64,000 nt of DNA, from the NCBI RefSeq assembly GCF_007993735.1, contig NZ_CP042453.1, positions 1,736,001-1,800,000 on the forward strand, written 5' to 3'. Below, one piece after another: positions 32,343 through 45,864 of this stretch. Numbering within the stretch: position 1 is the stretch's first letter; each line of letters begins with the position of its first letter. Below the pieces are notes generated by a model. The model did not search any database, had not been told where the DNA came from, and was given only the letters and a program-made list of their open reading frames with translations. Position numbers and translations under genes: made by a program. The stretch comes from Arenimonas daejeonensis (GTDB lineage: Bacteria > Pseudomonadota > Gammaproteobacteria > Xanthomonadales > Xanthomonadaceae).

Positions 32343-32969
32343 TCAGCCGCGGCCGGTATCGAAGTCGAAGTCGTCCGGCGCGATGTAGTCGGATTCGTCG
32401 ATGGCGTCGACCTCGATCTCGAGGTCGTCGGCTTCGTCCGGCACCGGCGCCTCGGCCAGCAGGTCGCGCAGCTCGCGGAACAGTTCGCGGTAGGCGTGCG
32501 GCGGCTTGTTCTTCAGCTTTTCCTGGTGCGCGTTGCGCGCCAGCTGGCGCAGGTGCTGGCGGTCGGCGTGCGGATGCAGGGCCAGCAGTTCCGACAGCGC
32601 GCCGTCGCCGTCGGCGATCAGCCGGTCGCGCCAGTATTCGACCTGGTGCAGGGCCTGGGCCTCGCGCCGGCCCTCGACCTTGTCGTGGTCGAGCGCGGCG
32701 CGGATCGCCTGCAGGGCTTCGTCGTCCTCCCGGCGCATGATCTTGGCCAGGTAGTGCACCTGCCGCTTGCGGGCGATCTGGGCGGTGACCTTCTTGGACG
32801 CCAGCACCAGGTTGCGCAGGTCCTCGTCCATCGGGATCTGGGCGATGCGGGCATCGGACTGCGCCACCAGCTGCAGGGCCAGGTCCAGCACGGCCAGGGC
32901 TTCGCGCCGCTGTTCGCTGCGGCTCGGGCCGAAGTCCTCTTCTTCTTCGAATTGATCGCTGTTATGCAT
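32343..32969 (-). CDS. darP: Ribosome-associated protein DarP (YjgA, DUF615)
   Basis: Small basic-acidic helical protein of 208 residues that joins late 50S assembly intermediates. Family features are the acidic start with GPSRSEQRREALAVLDLALQLV, LRNLVLASKKVTAQIARKRQVHYLAKIMR and HLRQLARNAHQEKLKNKPPHAYRELFRELR. The C-terminal tail is unusually acidic (EADDLEIEVDAIDESD). It sits between tldD and pmbA, divergent from pmbA with only 35 bp between the two starts. Confidence 0.92.
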   Translation of the reverse strand: MHNSDQFEEEEDFGPSRSEQRREALAVLDLALQLVAQSDARIAQIPMDEDLRNLVLASKKVTAQIARKRQVHYLAKIMRREDDEALQAIRAALDHDKVEGRREAQALHQVEYWRDRLIADGDGALSELLALHPHADRQHLRQLARNAHQEKLKNKPPHAYRELFRELRDLLAEAPVPDEADDLEIEVDAIDESDYIAPDDFDFDTGRG

Positions 32970-33004
32970 CGTCCACCACCGTTCCGGAGCGAAAGGATAC
33001 GCCC

Positions 33005-34363
33005 ATGCACGCCCTGACCCCAGCTTCCGATGATTCCCGGGAGCGCATGGACCGCCTTTCCGGCCTGGCCCGGGAGGTGCTGCGCCTGTGCGCGGCCCGG
33101 GGCGCCAGCCAGGCCGAGGTGGCCCTGAACGAGGACCGCGGCCTGTCGGTGAACCTGCGCATGGGCGAGGTCGAAACCGTCGAGCGCACCCGGGACCGCG
33201 GCGTCGCCTTGACCGTCTACTTCGGCCAGCGCAAGGGTAGCGCCAGCACGGCCGACCTGCAGCCGGGCAGCCTGGAGTCCACGGTCGACCAGGCCTGCGC
33301 CATCGCCCGCTACACCGAGGCCGATCCGGCCGCCGGCCTGGCCGATGCCCACCGCATGGCCAGCGACCCGCGCGAATTCGACGCCTGGCATCCCTGGAAC
33401 CTGGACGCCGACCGGGCGATCGCGCTGGCCCAGGAGGCCGAGGCCGCCGGCCTGGCCGCCGACACCCGCATCGCCAATTCCGACGGTGCCTCGGCCTACA
33501 CCGGCGACAGCGTGTCGGTGTACGCCAACAGCCATGGGTTCCTCGGCGCCGAGCGCGGCACCAATCATTCGCTCAGCGTGTCGCTGATCGCCGGTCGAGG
33601 CGACGGCATGCAGCGCGAGTACTGGTACACCAGCGGCCTGTCGCCCGACGACCTGGAAGCGCCGGCGGCGGTCGGCCGGCGCGCCGCCGAGCGAACAGTC
33701 GCGCGGCTGGAGCCGCGGCCGATCAGGACGGGCGACTACCCGGTGCTGTTCGCGCCGGAAATGGCGCGCAGCCTGGTCGGCCACCTGCTGGGAGCGGTTT
33801 CCGGCGGCGCGCTGTACCGGCGCGCGAGCTTCCTGCTCGACCATGCCGGCAAGCGCATCCTGCCGCCTTGGTTCAGCGTGTTGGAACGGCCGCACATCCC
33901 GCGTGGCCTGCGCTCGTCCGCCTTCGATGCAGAAGGCGTGGCGACGGTGGATTCCGACCTGGTGCGCGACGGCGTGCTGCAGCGTTACCTGCTGGGCAGT
34001 TATTCGGCTCGCAAGCTCGGGCTGGAAAGCACCGGCAATGCCGGCGGCGTGTACAACCTCGAGGTCCAGGCCAATGCCGCCGGCCTGGACGAGATGCGCC
34101 GCGGCATGGGTACCGGCCTGCTGGTGACCGAGCTGATGGGGCAGGGCGCCAACACCGTCACCGGCGATTATTCGCGCGGCGCCAGCGGATTCTGGGTCGA
34201 GAACGGCGAGATCGTGCATGCGGTCGATGAGCTGACCATCGCCGGTCGCCTGCAGGACATGTTCCAGGCGATCGAGGCCGTGGGCGCCGACATCGACCGG
34301 CGTTCGCACGTGGGCATCGGGTCGGTGCTGATCGGCAGGTTGATGGTCGCCGGCGAGGCCTGA
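33005..34363 (+). CDS. pmbA: Metalloprotease PmbA/TldE
   Basis: Non-metal partner subunit of the TldD/TldE protease, intact at 452 residues. It has the TldE markers VNLRMGEVETVERTRDRGVALTVY, GLAADTRIANSDGASAY and, near the end, GGVYNLEVQA, LLVTELMGQGANTVTGDYSRGASGFWVENGEI. The HExxxH of TldD is absent, as expected. AAGGATACGCCC places a Shine-Dalgarno before the ATG. Close linkage with tldD and darP is usual in this group. Confidence 0.93.
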   Translation: MHALTPASDDSRERMDRLSGLAREVLRLCAARGASQAEVALNEDRGLSVNLRMGEVETVERTRDRGVALTVYFGQRKGSASTADLQPGSLESTVDQACAIARYTEADPAAGLADAHRMASDPREFDAWHPWNLDADRAIALAQEAEAAGLAADTRIANSDGASAYTGDSVSVYANSHGFLGAERGTNHSLSVSLIAGRGDGMQREYWYTSGLSPDDLEAPAAVGRRAAERTVARLEPRPIRTGDYPVLFAPEMARSLVGHLLGAVSGGALYRRASFLLDHAGKRILPPWFSVLERPHIPRGLRSSAFDAEGVATVDSDLVRDGVLQRYLLGSYSARKLGLESTGNAGGVYNLEVQANAAGLDEMRRGMGTGLLVTELMGQGANTVTGDYSRGASGFWVENGEIVHAVDELTIAGRLQDMFQAIEAVGADIDRRSHVGIGSVLIGRLMVAGEA

Positions 34364-34375
34364 TCCGCGCTTGCC

Positions 34376-34405
34376 TTGACAGCGTCTTCACGAGGCCGGA
34401 AATTA
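34376..34405 (+). promoter_or_regulatory. Candidate promoter for the DUF4870 gene
   Basis: A perfect -35 box TTGACA at 34376-34381 is followed by an AT-rich AAATTA at 34400-34405 (18-bp spacer), a poor -10. It lies just after the pmbA stop, 47 bp before the DUF4870 start codon. Only the -35 box is convincing. Confidence 0.35.
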
Positions 34406-34451
34406 GGGCGGCTAACGGCGCCGCGGGCGCCGACCACTGCAGGGGAATTCG

Positions 34452-34799
34452 ATGAACGAAATGACGCAGGAACAGAAGACCTGGGGCATGCTCGCGCACC
34501 TTTCGTCGCTGGCCGGACTGATCATCCCGCTGGGCAACCTGATCGGCCCGCTGATCGTGTGGCTGGTCAAGAAAGACACCATGCCGTTCGTGGACGACCA
34601 GGGCAAAGAGGCGCTGAACTTCAACATCACCGTTTTCATCGCCGCCGTGGTCAGCGGCCTGTTGACGCTGATCCTGATCGGCTTCCTGCTGCTGCTGGTG
34701 GTTGGCCTGGGCTGGCTGGTGCTGACGATCATGGCCGGCATCAAGGCCAATGAGGGCAACAGCTACCGTTACCCCTTCACCCTGCGCCTGATCAAATAA
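34452..34799 (+). CDS. DUF4870 domain membrane protein
   Basis: Small membrane protein of 115 residues. The DUF4870 pattern is clear: an N-terminal QEQKTWGMLAHLSSLAGLIIPLGN segment, then LIVWLVKKDTMPFVDDQGKEALNFN, two long hydrophobic segments (ITVFIAAVVSGLLTLILIGF, LLLLVVGLGWLVLTIMAGI) and the ending KANEGNSYRYPFTLRLIK. It is related to Tic20-like four-helix proteins; role unknown. AGGGG lies 6 nt before the ATG. Convergent with ispA. Confidence 0.85.
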   Translation: MNEMTQEQKTWGMLAHLSSLAGLIIPLGNLIGPLIVWLVKKDTMPFVDDQGKEALNFNITVFIAAVVSGLLTLILIGFLLLLVVGLGWLVLTIMAGIKANEGNSYRYPFTLRLIK

Positions 34800-34811
34800 G
34801 CGGCGCGCCGG

Positions 34812-34835
34812 CGCGCGGGTCAGCTGACCCGCGCG
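34812..34835. terminator. Perfect palindrome between convergent genes
   Basis: A 24-bp perfect palindrome folds into a 10-bp stem CGCGCGGGTC/GACCCGCGCG with loop AGCT. It lies between the ends of the DUF4870 and ispA genes and contains the ispA stop codon. There is no T-run on either side, so a bidirectional terminator role is only inferred. Confidence 0.45.
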
Positions 34836-35698
34836 ACCGCGAACTCGGCGAGCCGGTGCAGGACACCGGCGCGCTCACCAAGCGGCCCCAGGGCCGCTTT
34901 TGTTTTGTCCGATAGTTCGACCAGCAGCGCCTTCGAACGCGCCATGCCCAGCAGGGCCGGATAGGTGGACTTGGCCTGCGACTGGTCCTTGCCCGCGGTC
35001 TTGCCCAACTGCGCGCTGTCGCCTTCGACATCGAGGATGTCGTCGCGGATCTGGAACGCCAGGCCCAGGGCCGAGGCGTAGTCGTCGAGCCGCGCCAGCG
35101 TTTCCGCATCGGCATCGCCGGCCAGCGCACCCATCCTGACCGCGGCGCGGATCAGCGCGCCGGTCTTGAGCGCATGCAGGCGTTCGAGCTCGGCCAGCGC
35201 CAGCTGCGCGCCGGTGGCGGCCATGTCCAGGGCCTGGCCGCCGCACATGCCGCGGGTGCCGGTGGCTTCGGCCAGGGTCTGCAGCCAGGCCACGCGCAGC
35301 GTGGCGGCGGCAGGTGATTCGGCCAGCACGCTGAAGGCCAGGGTCTGCAGGGCATCGCCGGCCAGGATCGCGGTGGCTTCGTCGAAGGCGACGTGCACGG
35401 TCGGGCGGCCGCGGCGCAGTGCGTCGTCGTCCATCGCCGGCAGGTCGTCGTGCACCAGCGAAAACGCATGCACCAGTTCGACCGCGGTGGCCGGCGCATC
35501 GAGCAGGGATTCTTCGGCGCCCAGGGCTTCGCCGGTGGCGTAGGCCAGCATCGGCCGCAGTCGTTTTCCGCCGGCTAGAACGGCGTGGCGCATCGCCTGG
35601 TGCAGCGCTTGCGGCGACTGGTCGGCAGCGGGCAATGCGGATTCGAGGCAGGCCTCGACGCGCTGCAGCCAGCGCGCCAGGCGCGGCTCAGGAAGCAT
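34820..35698 (-). CDS. ispA: Farnesyl/polyprenyl diphosphate synthase
   Basis: Prenyltransferase making farnesyl diphosphate from DMAPP/GPP and IPP; 292 residues. The first aspartate-rich motif is [19 protein letters not shown] and the second [25 protein letters not shown] is the substrate-binding start. Two small or aromatic positions before the first motif were not resolved, so chain length (C15 versus C20) is by analogy with IspA. The start overlaps the xseB stop by 11 bp. dxs, often next in this order, is not visible here. Confidence 0.92.
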   Translation of the reverse strand: MLPEPRLARWLQRVEACLESALPAADQSPQALHQAMRHAVLAGGKRLRPMLAYATGEALGAEESLLDAPATAVELVHAFSLVHDDLPAMDDDALRRGRPTVHVAFDEATAILAGDALQTLAFSVLAESPAAATLRVAWLQTLAEATGTRGMCGGQALDMAATGAQLALAELERLHALKTGALIRAAVRMGALAGDADAETLARLDDYASALGLAFQIRDDILDVEGDSAQLGKTAGKDQSQAKSTYPALLGMARSKALLVELSDKTKAALGPLGERAGVLHRLAEFAVARVS

Positions 35699-35944
35699 CG
35701 GGCTGGAAGGGCTGGGCGCTGTCGGGATCCGCCGGGTCGCTGAGCTGGCGCACACGCAGCTCGGCCTGTTCCAGCGCCGACTGGCACTGGCGGTAGAGGC
35801 CGACGCCGCGTTCGTAGGCGGCCAGCGAATCGTCCAGTGAGAGGTCGCCCTTTTCCATTTTCTGGACCAGCAGCTCGAGTTCGTCGAGCGAGGTTTCGAA
35901 CTGGGCGACGGGTGACGGCGGCGGTGCGGGGTCTTGGCGGCCAT
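35688..35944 (-). CDS. xseB: Exodeoxyribonuclease VII small subunit, frameshifted
   Basis: Small helical subunit of exonuclease VII, about 85 residues when repaired. MAAKTP is followed by a CCCC run near 35928 that has lost one base; repair gives [20 protein letters not shown]. The family core [39 protein letters not shown] is complete in pieces. It overlaps ispA at its 3' end, the conserved xseB-ispA arrangement. Too short and broken to be found by length alone. Confidence 0.85.
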
Positions 35945-35976
35945 GGCCGAAGTTTGCGCGGGCCGGGCGGCGGCGG

Positions 35977-37258
35977 TCAATCGGCGGACGTCAGCCGCAG
36001 GCGCGCCTGGTGCGTGTCCAGCCAGGACTGCAGGTGCGCCGACACGACCAGGTCGCCCGCGGCCAGCAGCTCGCCGTCGGTGCCGAACAGCAGCGGCAGG
36101 CGCCCGCGTTCCCAGGGCGGTACGCCAAGGTCCTGCAGCACGTGCTTGAGTTCGTGGCTGTGATCGCGCCCCGGTTGGCGGATGCGTTCGCCGCCGGCGC
36201 GTGCACGGGCCTCGAGCGGCACGTCCCAGCGCATGGCCGGTTCCAGCGCCAACTGGCCGCCGCCGGGCAGCGGCAGCGGTGCCAGCCCATCCCACGCGGC
36301 GGACCAGTCGGGCGGCAGCGGTGCCCGTGCGGTTTCCGCGTGCAGCAGGTCGCGCCAGCGGCGGATCACGGCGCCGGACCAGCGGAACTCGGCCACGCGG
36401 TCCTCGTCTGCGGCCAGCACGTCGTCGGCGATCGCCTGCAGCGCGTCGCCGGGCAGCGGGGGCAGGCCCAGGGGATCCGACCCAGGCACGCAGCAGGCGG
36501 TCGCGCCAGGCCGGCGGCTGCCGCATCAGCGCCGGCAGCTGCAGACTGGCGGGGTCCAAGCCCTGGACGTCCGCCAGGCGGCGCTGGTCTTCGCCGGCCA
36601 GCAGGTCGGCCTGCGTGGCCAGCAGGCCGGCGCTGCGTGCCAGCGCGCCCGCGGCCTGCGGCCAGCGTTCCGAGAGCAGTGGCAGCACCTGGTGGCGCAG
36701 GAAGTTGCGGTCGTGGCGTTCGCTGGCGTTGGACGGGTCCTCGAGCCAGCGCAGGCCGTGCGCCTGCGCGTAGGCAAGCAGATCGGCACGCGGCACGGCC
36801 AGCAGCGGCCGCCAGAGCCAGCCGCGCCCGAAGGCACGTTGCGCCCGCATTGCCGAAAGGCCGTCGCCGGAGCCGCGCAGCAGGCGCAGCAGCACGGTTT
36901 CGGCCTGGTCGTCCCGGTGGTGCGCCAGTGCGATCAGCTCGCCGTCGTGCTGCCAGTCGAGCAACGCCTGGTGCCGCGCGGCACGGGCCGCGGCTTCCAG
37001 TCCCTCGCCGGTGGCCTGCACCACGACCCGCCGCGATTCGAACGCCACGCCCAGCGCCGCACAGGCGGCGGCACAGTCCAGCGCCCACTGCGCGGAATCC
37101 GGATGCAGACCGTGGTCGACGTGCAGCGCGCGCAGGCCGCGGCTGCGGATCGCCGCGTCCGCGGCCAGCAGATGCAGCAGCACGGTCGAATCCAGGCCGC
37201 CGCTGAGCGCGATCGCGACCGGACCGGTGCCGGGAGCCGTCGGCAGATTCAGAACCAT
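35977..37258 (-). CDS. tilS: tRNA(Ile)-lysidine synthase TilS, frameshifted
   Basis: Essential enzyme that converts C34 of tRNA-Ile(CAU) to lysidine; about 427 residues. The PP-loop ATP site is [19 protein letters not shown], followed by [11 protein letters not shown] and [20 protein letters not shown]. The frame moves near 36483, where the reading passes from [10 protein letters not shown] to [21 protein letters not shown] with one base too many. The C-terminal substrate-binding region ends in [28 protein letters not shown] precedes the ATG. Between accA and xseB. Confidence 0.9.
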
Positions 37259-37340
37259 GGCGCCTCCGCTGCCGCGAAGGCGCCATGGCCGTCGCGTTTT
37301 CTGGATATCGGGAACCAGGCCGGGTGTACTTCGCGGCCGA

Positions 37341-38299
<959 letters not shown>

Positions 38300-38425
38300 G
38301 CGGGTACTCGGTTCAGACGCGACAGCCTGGGGCCGGCGGTCTAGAGCAAAGGGTCTAGGCCGGCGATTCTATAGGGCTTGCGGCCATTTCTGTAGGCGGC
38401 CGGGCTTTTGGGGCCTGGTAGGCCT

Positions 38426-38588
38426 GGTTTGCCCGGCGCCGGGATCGTCTTGGGCGATAGGCCGCCGTACGTGAGGTCTTTTTCCGGGGACGCCGTGAAT
38501 CCATCCATGGAGGCTCTTCGAAAACGTCCATGTTTTCGAAGCCCCGAAAAAGACCTCACGCACGACGGCCTGCGGACCACCCGGGCCG
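38426..38588 (+). repeat. Structured hairpin element, family A, copy 1
   Basis: Nested hairpin. Outer arms are 38459-38489 and 38542-38572 (including GTGAGGTCTTTTTCCGGGG against CCCCGAAAAAGACCTCAC). Inner arms are CTTCGAAAAC (38516-38525) and GTTTTCGAAG (38532-38541) around the loop GTCCAT. An unpaired core, 38490-38515, beginning ACGCCGTGAATCC and ending CATGGAGGCT, lies between the 5' outer and inner arms. Copy 2, 130 bp away and inverted, keeps the core and flanks but has different, still self-complementary stems. Confidence 0.8.
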
Positions 38589-38716
38589 GGGTGCCGTTTC
38601 GGGGAAGAGCTCGATTGCCTTGGCTTCTGGCAAGCATTCAGTCCACCAACGAGCTTGGAACCACGCTCAGTGAGCGGCGAAGCGACGGGCTCGCGAGGCT
38701 CTTCGAGTCCGAAAGT

Positions 38717-38878
38717 CCGGCCCTGATCGACCACAGGACGTCGTGCGAGGGAACTTTCCGGACCTTCAGCGACATGGACGTCGCTGAAGAGCCTCCATGG
38801 ATGGATTCACGGCGTGTCCGGGAAAGTTTCCTCGTGCGGCGGCCTATCGCCGAGGACGATCCCGGCTCCGGGAAGACC
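38717..38878 (-). repeat. Structured hairpin element, family A, copy 2 (inverted)
   Basis: Reverse-complement partner of copy 1. Inner arms CTTCAGCGAC (38764-38773) and GTCGCTGAAG (38780-38789) surround the loop ATGGAC. Outer arms are GAGGGAACTTTCCGGAC (38747-38763) and GTCCGGGAAAGTTTCCTC (38816-38833). The core at 38790-38815 is the exact complement of the copy 1 core. Four of ten inner-stem pairs differ from copy 1 and all four are compensated. The gap 38589-38716 between the copies holds no recognisable gene. Confidence 0.8.
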
Positions 38879-38892
38879 GGGCACTAACGGCG

Positions 38893-42411
<3,519 letters not shown>

Positions 42412-42464
42412 GCCGGGGACCGCGTGGCCGACCGGCAGTTTACCCCGAGGGTGGGGGCGGACAA

Positions 42465-42490
42465 GGCTTGACAGTCCCTGTTGCCAAGCC
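42465..42490 (-). terminator. Weak hairpin after the DUF1232 gene
   Basis: GGCTTG/CAAGCC arms with an inner CAG/CTG pair. On the minus strand they are followed by TTGTCC. It sits about 27 bp beyond the stop of the upstream DUF1232 gene and before dnaE. Poor T-run, so low confidence. Confidence 0.3.
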
Positions 42491-42516
42491 CTGCCGCCCG
42501 CCCCGTTGGAGAGACT

Positions 42517-43142
42517 TCAGCCGACGCGGAACCGGTCCGGCAGCACCGGCGCGACGACGTATTGGCGGTTGCGCACCTGGCGACGCTGCTGGCGCAGCGC
42601 GACGTCGGCCAGGCAGGCGGTTTCCCAGGCCAGGCGACGCTCGTACGGGCTGCCGCGCGGCCGTTCGACGGCGCGGAACCGGCAGTAGTCGCCATAGTCC
42701 AGGTGTCGTTGGCGAACGCCGCCCAGGACAGTTCCACCAGTAGTGCGTCGTCCAGGTGGCCGACCAGCGGCAGGTCGTCCGGGATCAGGTCGTTCACTTC
42801 CTGCAGGTAGCTGATCAGCATGCGGGCGCGTTCGCGGGTGTCCGCGCCGACGTCCCAGTCGCTGTCGTTGAGCATGCGGCGCAGTTGTTCGGCGCGGGCC
42901 AGGCGTTCGGACAGCAGGGCGACGGCCTGTTCGCGCGGCTGTTCCTGCAGCCAGCGGGCCAGGGTGACCAGCTGGTCGGCGGTGACGCGCGGGGCGTTCG
43001 GGTCGAGCTGGGAAAGCAGTGCGTTGAAGTTCTGTACCGCGTTTTCGCCCAGCGCGATCAAGCCGACCTGGCGACGGCGGGAATCGGTGGATTCGGGCGG
43101 CAGGCGCAGTGCGAGGTGGTCGTCTTTCAGGCGGGCGTTCAT
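42517..43142 (-). CDS. DUF1232 (YkvA-like) protein, paralogue 1, frameshifted
   Basis: About 208 residues when repaired. The central segment YLQEVNDLIPDDLPLVGHLDDALLVELSWAAF matches the YkvA/DUF1232 pattern (DLIPD...LG.LDD), though without the usual strong hydrophobic stretches. The frame moves near 42705; the other frame continues LDYGDYCRFRAVERPRGSPYERRLAWE and ends VAPVLPDRFRVG. It aligns over its length with the next gene (NFNALLSQLDPNAP against NFNALLHELHPDAP), so the two are tandem paralogues. Function unknown. Confidence 0.75.
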
Positions 43143-43304
43143 GGCGTCTCTCGGCTGGCGTCGTGGGTTGCGGAAACATTCCGGAACCTGCGCACATCCT
43201 TGGGATGCGCGGCCAGCTTGAAGCGTTGCAGCGTCCGCGTCGAAGCCCGGAAGTTGGCGTGACCTTCGGGCTAATTCAGTTTTCCGACAGCTTTCTCGTC
43301 GTTT

Positions 43305-43934
43305 TCACACCACGCGCAGCCCACCTTCCAGCGGCCCGTAGTCGACATAGTGCTGGTGGCGAACGCGATGCAGCTGTTCCCACAAAGCGCCTTCCTCGAG
43401 CCGTGTCGCCAGCCAGTCCTCTCGGCTGGGGTGGCCACCGAAAGAGGCGCCGGATTCGTCGCGGAAGCGGCAGAAATCGCGGTAGTCCTCCAGTTCCTCG
43501 GCGACCATCGGCCAGGCCAGTTCCACCAGGATCGCATCGTCCAGGCGGCCCACCAGTGGCTGGTCGTCGGGGATAAGGTCGCGGGCCTGGTCCACGTAGT
43601 CGAGCAGGCGGTAGATGCGCTTGGCCAGCGCGGGTTCGATCGCCCAGTCGCGGTCGGACGCCATGGTCTTGAGCTCGTGGAGACGGCCCAGGCGGGCCTG
43701 GAGCAGGGATTCGGCGTGTGCCTGCGGCAGCTCGATCAGCCAGCGCGCGACGCTGGACACGGCAAGCGCGTCCACGTGCGGCGCGTCGGGGTGCAGTTCG
43801 TGCAGCAGCGCGTTGAAGTTGGCGATGGCGGTGCCATCAAGCTGCACGGGGCTGGGCATCGTGGATCGTGGGTCGATGCGCGCGGCGTGCAGGGGCAGGG
43901 CGGAATCCGCCGGTAGGGGAGTGTTGTGGCGCAT
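43305..43934 (-). CDS. DUF1232 (YkvA-like) protein, paralogue 2
   Basis: Intact protein of 209 residues. RLLDYVDQARDLIPDDQPLVGRLDDAILVELAWPMV is the DUF1232-like core, and DYRDFCRFRDESGASFGGHPSREDWLATRLEEG matches the repaired C-terminus of paralogue 1. The start at MRHNTPLPADSAL was chosen because it gives the same N-terminal length as paralogue 1; an internal ATG 25 codons on is possible. The gene pair is inserted between dnaE and rnhB, which are adjacent in many relatives. Confidence 0.75.
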   Translation of the reverse strand: MRHNTPLPADSALPLHAARIDPRSTMPSPVQLDGTAIANFNALLHELHPDAPHVDALAVSSVARWLIELPQAHAESLLQARLGRLHELKTMASDRDWAIEPALAKRIYRLLDYVDQARDLIPDDQPLVGRLDDAILVELAWPMVAEELEDYRDFCRFRDESGASFGGHPSREDWLATRLEEGALWEQLHRVRHQHYVDYGPLEGGLRVV

Positions 43935-44064
43935 GGCAGTTCTCGCTGCCGGCCGGTGGGGGGACTGCGGGCGACTGGTCGGCTGGAGGGGACCGCAGCC
44001 GCATCTGCCGGGATGCAATGTTTGGTCTACGCCTGCGAAAACCCGCTGTCAAATGCCCCGGCGT

Positions 44065-44652
44065 TCAGCCGGGAAACGCCAGTTCCAGGCAGGCGCGCAC
44101 GGGCGCGAAACTGCGCCGGTGCTGGTCGCAGGGTCCCAGGCGGCGCAGGTTTTCCAGGTGCGCAGGGGTCGGGTAACCCTTGTGCACGGCGAAGCCGTAA
44201 CCCGGGTGCAGGGCGTCGAGTTCGCGCATCCAGCGGTCACGCGCGACCTTGGCCAGGATGGACGCGGCCATGATCGCCGGTTCGCGCGCGTCGCCCTTCA
44301 CCAGCGCTTCGGCGGGGCAGGGCAGGCCGGGCGGCAGGCGGTTGCCGTCGATCAGGGCGTGCTGCGCGGCGGGGTCCAGCGCGTGCACGGCGCGGGACAT
44401 GCCGGCGAGTGTGGCGCGCAGGATGTTGAGGCGATCGATCTCGGCCGCGCTCACCAGCTCGATGTGCCAGGCCAGGGCGCGTTCGCGGATCACGGGTTCC
44501 AGTGCCTCGCGCCTGGCCTCGCTGAGCGCTTTGGAATCCCCCAGGCCGGCGATCGGGCGCGACGGGTCGAGGATGACAGCGGCCACCGCGACCGGCCCGG
44601 CCAGCGGGCCGCGCCCGGCTTCGTCCACGCCGGCGATGCGCAGCGGTGTCAT
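44065..44652 (-). CDS. rnhB: Ribonuclease HII
   Basis: Removes RNA from RNA-DNA hybrids, including single misincorporated ribonucleotides; 195 residues. The catalytic DEDD set is visible: [14 protein letters not shown] (Asp and Glu), [10 protein letters not shown] (Asp) and the later region [34 protein letters not shown] with Asp in VARDRWM. Its ATG overlaps the lpxB stop by ATGA, the conserved lpxB-rnhB coupling. Confidence 0.94.
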   Translation of the reverse strand: MTPLRIAGVDEAGRGPLAGPVAVAAVILDPSRPIAGLGDSKALSEARREALEPVIRERALAWHIELVSAAEIDRLNILRATLAGMSRAVHALDPAAQHALIDGNRLPPGLPCPAEALVKGDAREPAIMAASILAKVARDRWMRELDALHPGYGFAVHKGYPTPAHLENLRRLGPCDQHRRSFAPVRACLELAFPG

Positions 44653-45848
44653 GCCGGCCGCAGCAACAGTTCGGCCACCGCGTCGGCGGCGCTGGATGAG
44701 GCGTTCCGGCGCAGGCGTTCGTGGATGGCGAGGTAGCGCGGCAGCAGCGTCGCGCGTGCGTCGGGCAGGCGGAACCAGTGCATCACGGCTTCGGCCAGGT
44801 TTTCCGGTGTGCAGTCGTGCTGCATCAGTTCGGGCACGATCGGTTCGTTGGCCAGCACGTTGGGCAGGCTGTAGCGGTTCACCTTCATCAGGCCGAGGGC
44901 CATGACGATGCGGTAGGTGAATGCGGATATCCGGTAGCCGACCACCATCGGGCGCTTGGCCAGCATGGCTTCCAGCGCGGCCGTGCCGGAGGCGAGCAGC
45001 ACGACGTCCGACGCCACCATCGCGGCATGGGCCTGGCCGTCGAGCACCACGGCATTGGCAAGCGCGGACTGGTGCAGCAGGGTTTCGACCAGATCGCGGC
45101 AGGCGGGGTTGGCGGCCGGGATCGCCACCGAGATGCCGGGCACCTGCGCCGTGACCCGGCGCGCGGCTTCGGCGAAGGTGGGGAACAGCCGCTCGATCTC
45201 GCCCAGGCGGCTGCCCGGCAGCAGGGCCAGCACCGGCTTGTCCACCGGCAGGCCGAGTTGCACGCGTGCCGCGTCGCGATCGGGTTCCAGCGGGAAGGCA
45301 TCGGCCAGCGGATGGCCGACGAAGCGCGCATCGATGCCGTGGCGCTGGTAGATTGGCGGTTCCATCGGAAACAGGCACAGCACCATGTCGGCGCTGCGGC
45401 CGATCTTGGCCGCACGGCCCTCGCGCCAGGCCCACACCGAGGGGCTGACGTAATGCACGGTGCGGATGCCGGCCTGTTTGAGCTTGCGCTCCAGTCCCAG
45501 GTTGAAGTCGGGCGCGTCGATGCCGATGAAGACATCGGGTTCCCATGCCAGCAGCCGGCGCCGCAGTGATGCGCGCAGGCGCAACAGCCGCGGCAGGTGC
45601 CGCAGCACTTCGGCAAGGCCCATCACCGCCAGTTCGGAACAGTCGTGCCAGGTGTCCACTCCCGCTGCGCGCAGGTGCTCGCCGCCAACGCCCGCGAACT
45701 CGGCTTCGGGATAACGCAGGCGCAGTTCGCGCACCAGGCCAGACCCAAGCAGGTCACCTGAAGCTTCACCAGCGACGACGGCTATGCGGCGGCGGCGTGG
45801 CTCGGCCGGCGCCAGGCCGGGGATCGGGGGCAGGTAGGGGCCGGGCAC
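44649..45848 (-). CDS. lpxB: Lipid-A-disaccharide synthase
   Basis: Glycosyltransferase joining UDP-diacylglucosamine and lipid X in lipid A synthesis, at the inner membrane; 399 residues from a GTG start. [18 protein letters not shown] is the family opening, followed by [40 protein letters not shown] and [10 protein letters not shown]. The acceptor/donor site [17 protein letters not shown] and [24 protein letters not shown] are typical. The first 20 residues are Pro-rich and poorly conserved, so the exact start is uncertain. Confidence 0.94.
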   Translation of the reverse strand: MPGPYLPPIPGLAPAEPRRRRIAVVAGEASGDLLGSGLVRELRLRYPEAEFAGVGGEHLRAAGVDTWHDCSELAVMGLAEVLRHLPRLLRLRASLRRRLLAWEPDVFIGIDAPDFNLGLERKLKQAGIRTVHYVSPSVWAWREGRAAKIGRSADMVLCLFPMEPPIYQRHGIDARFVGHPLADAFPLEPDRDAARVQLGLPVDKPVLALLPGSRLGEIERLFPTFAEAARRVTAQVPGISVAIPAANPACRDLVETLLHQSALANAVVLDGQAHAAMVASDVVLLASGTAALEAMLAKRPMVVGYRISAFTYRIVMALGLMKVNRYSLPNVLANEPIVPELMQHDCTPENLAEAVMHWFRLPDARATLLPRYLAIHERLRRNASSSAADAVAELLLRPA

Positions 45849-45864
45849 GGGTGGGCCCGTCCCG

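Noticed and set aside
38408..38887. 159-codon frame within the family A elements
   Set aside because: It runs through both copies of an inverted hairpin repeat, so the 'protein' repeats itself as sense and antisense of the same DNA. There is no Shine-Dalgarno or domain.
42469..42474. TTGACA box between dnaE and the DUF1232 gene on the plus strand
   Set aside because: No plus-strand gene follows and no -10 box is seen. It is part of a weak hairpin in the 3' region of the minus-strand gene.
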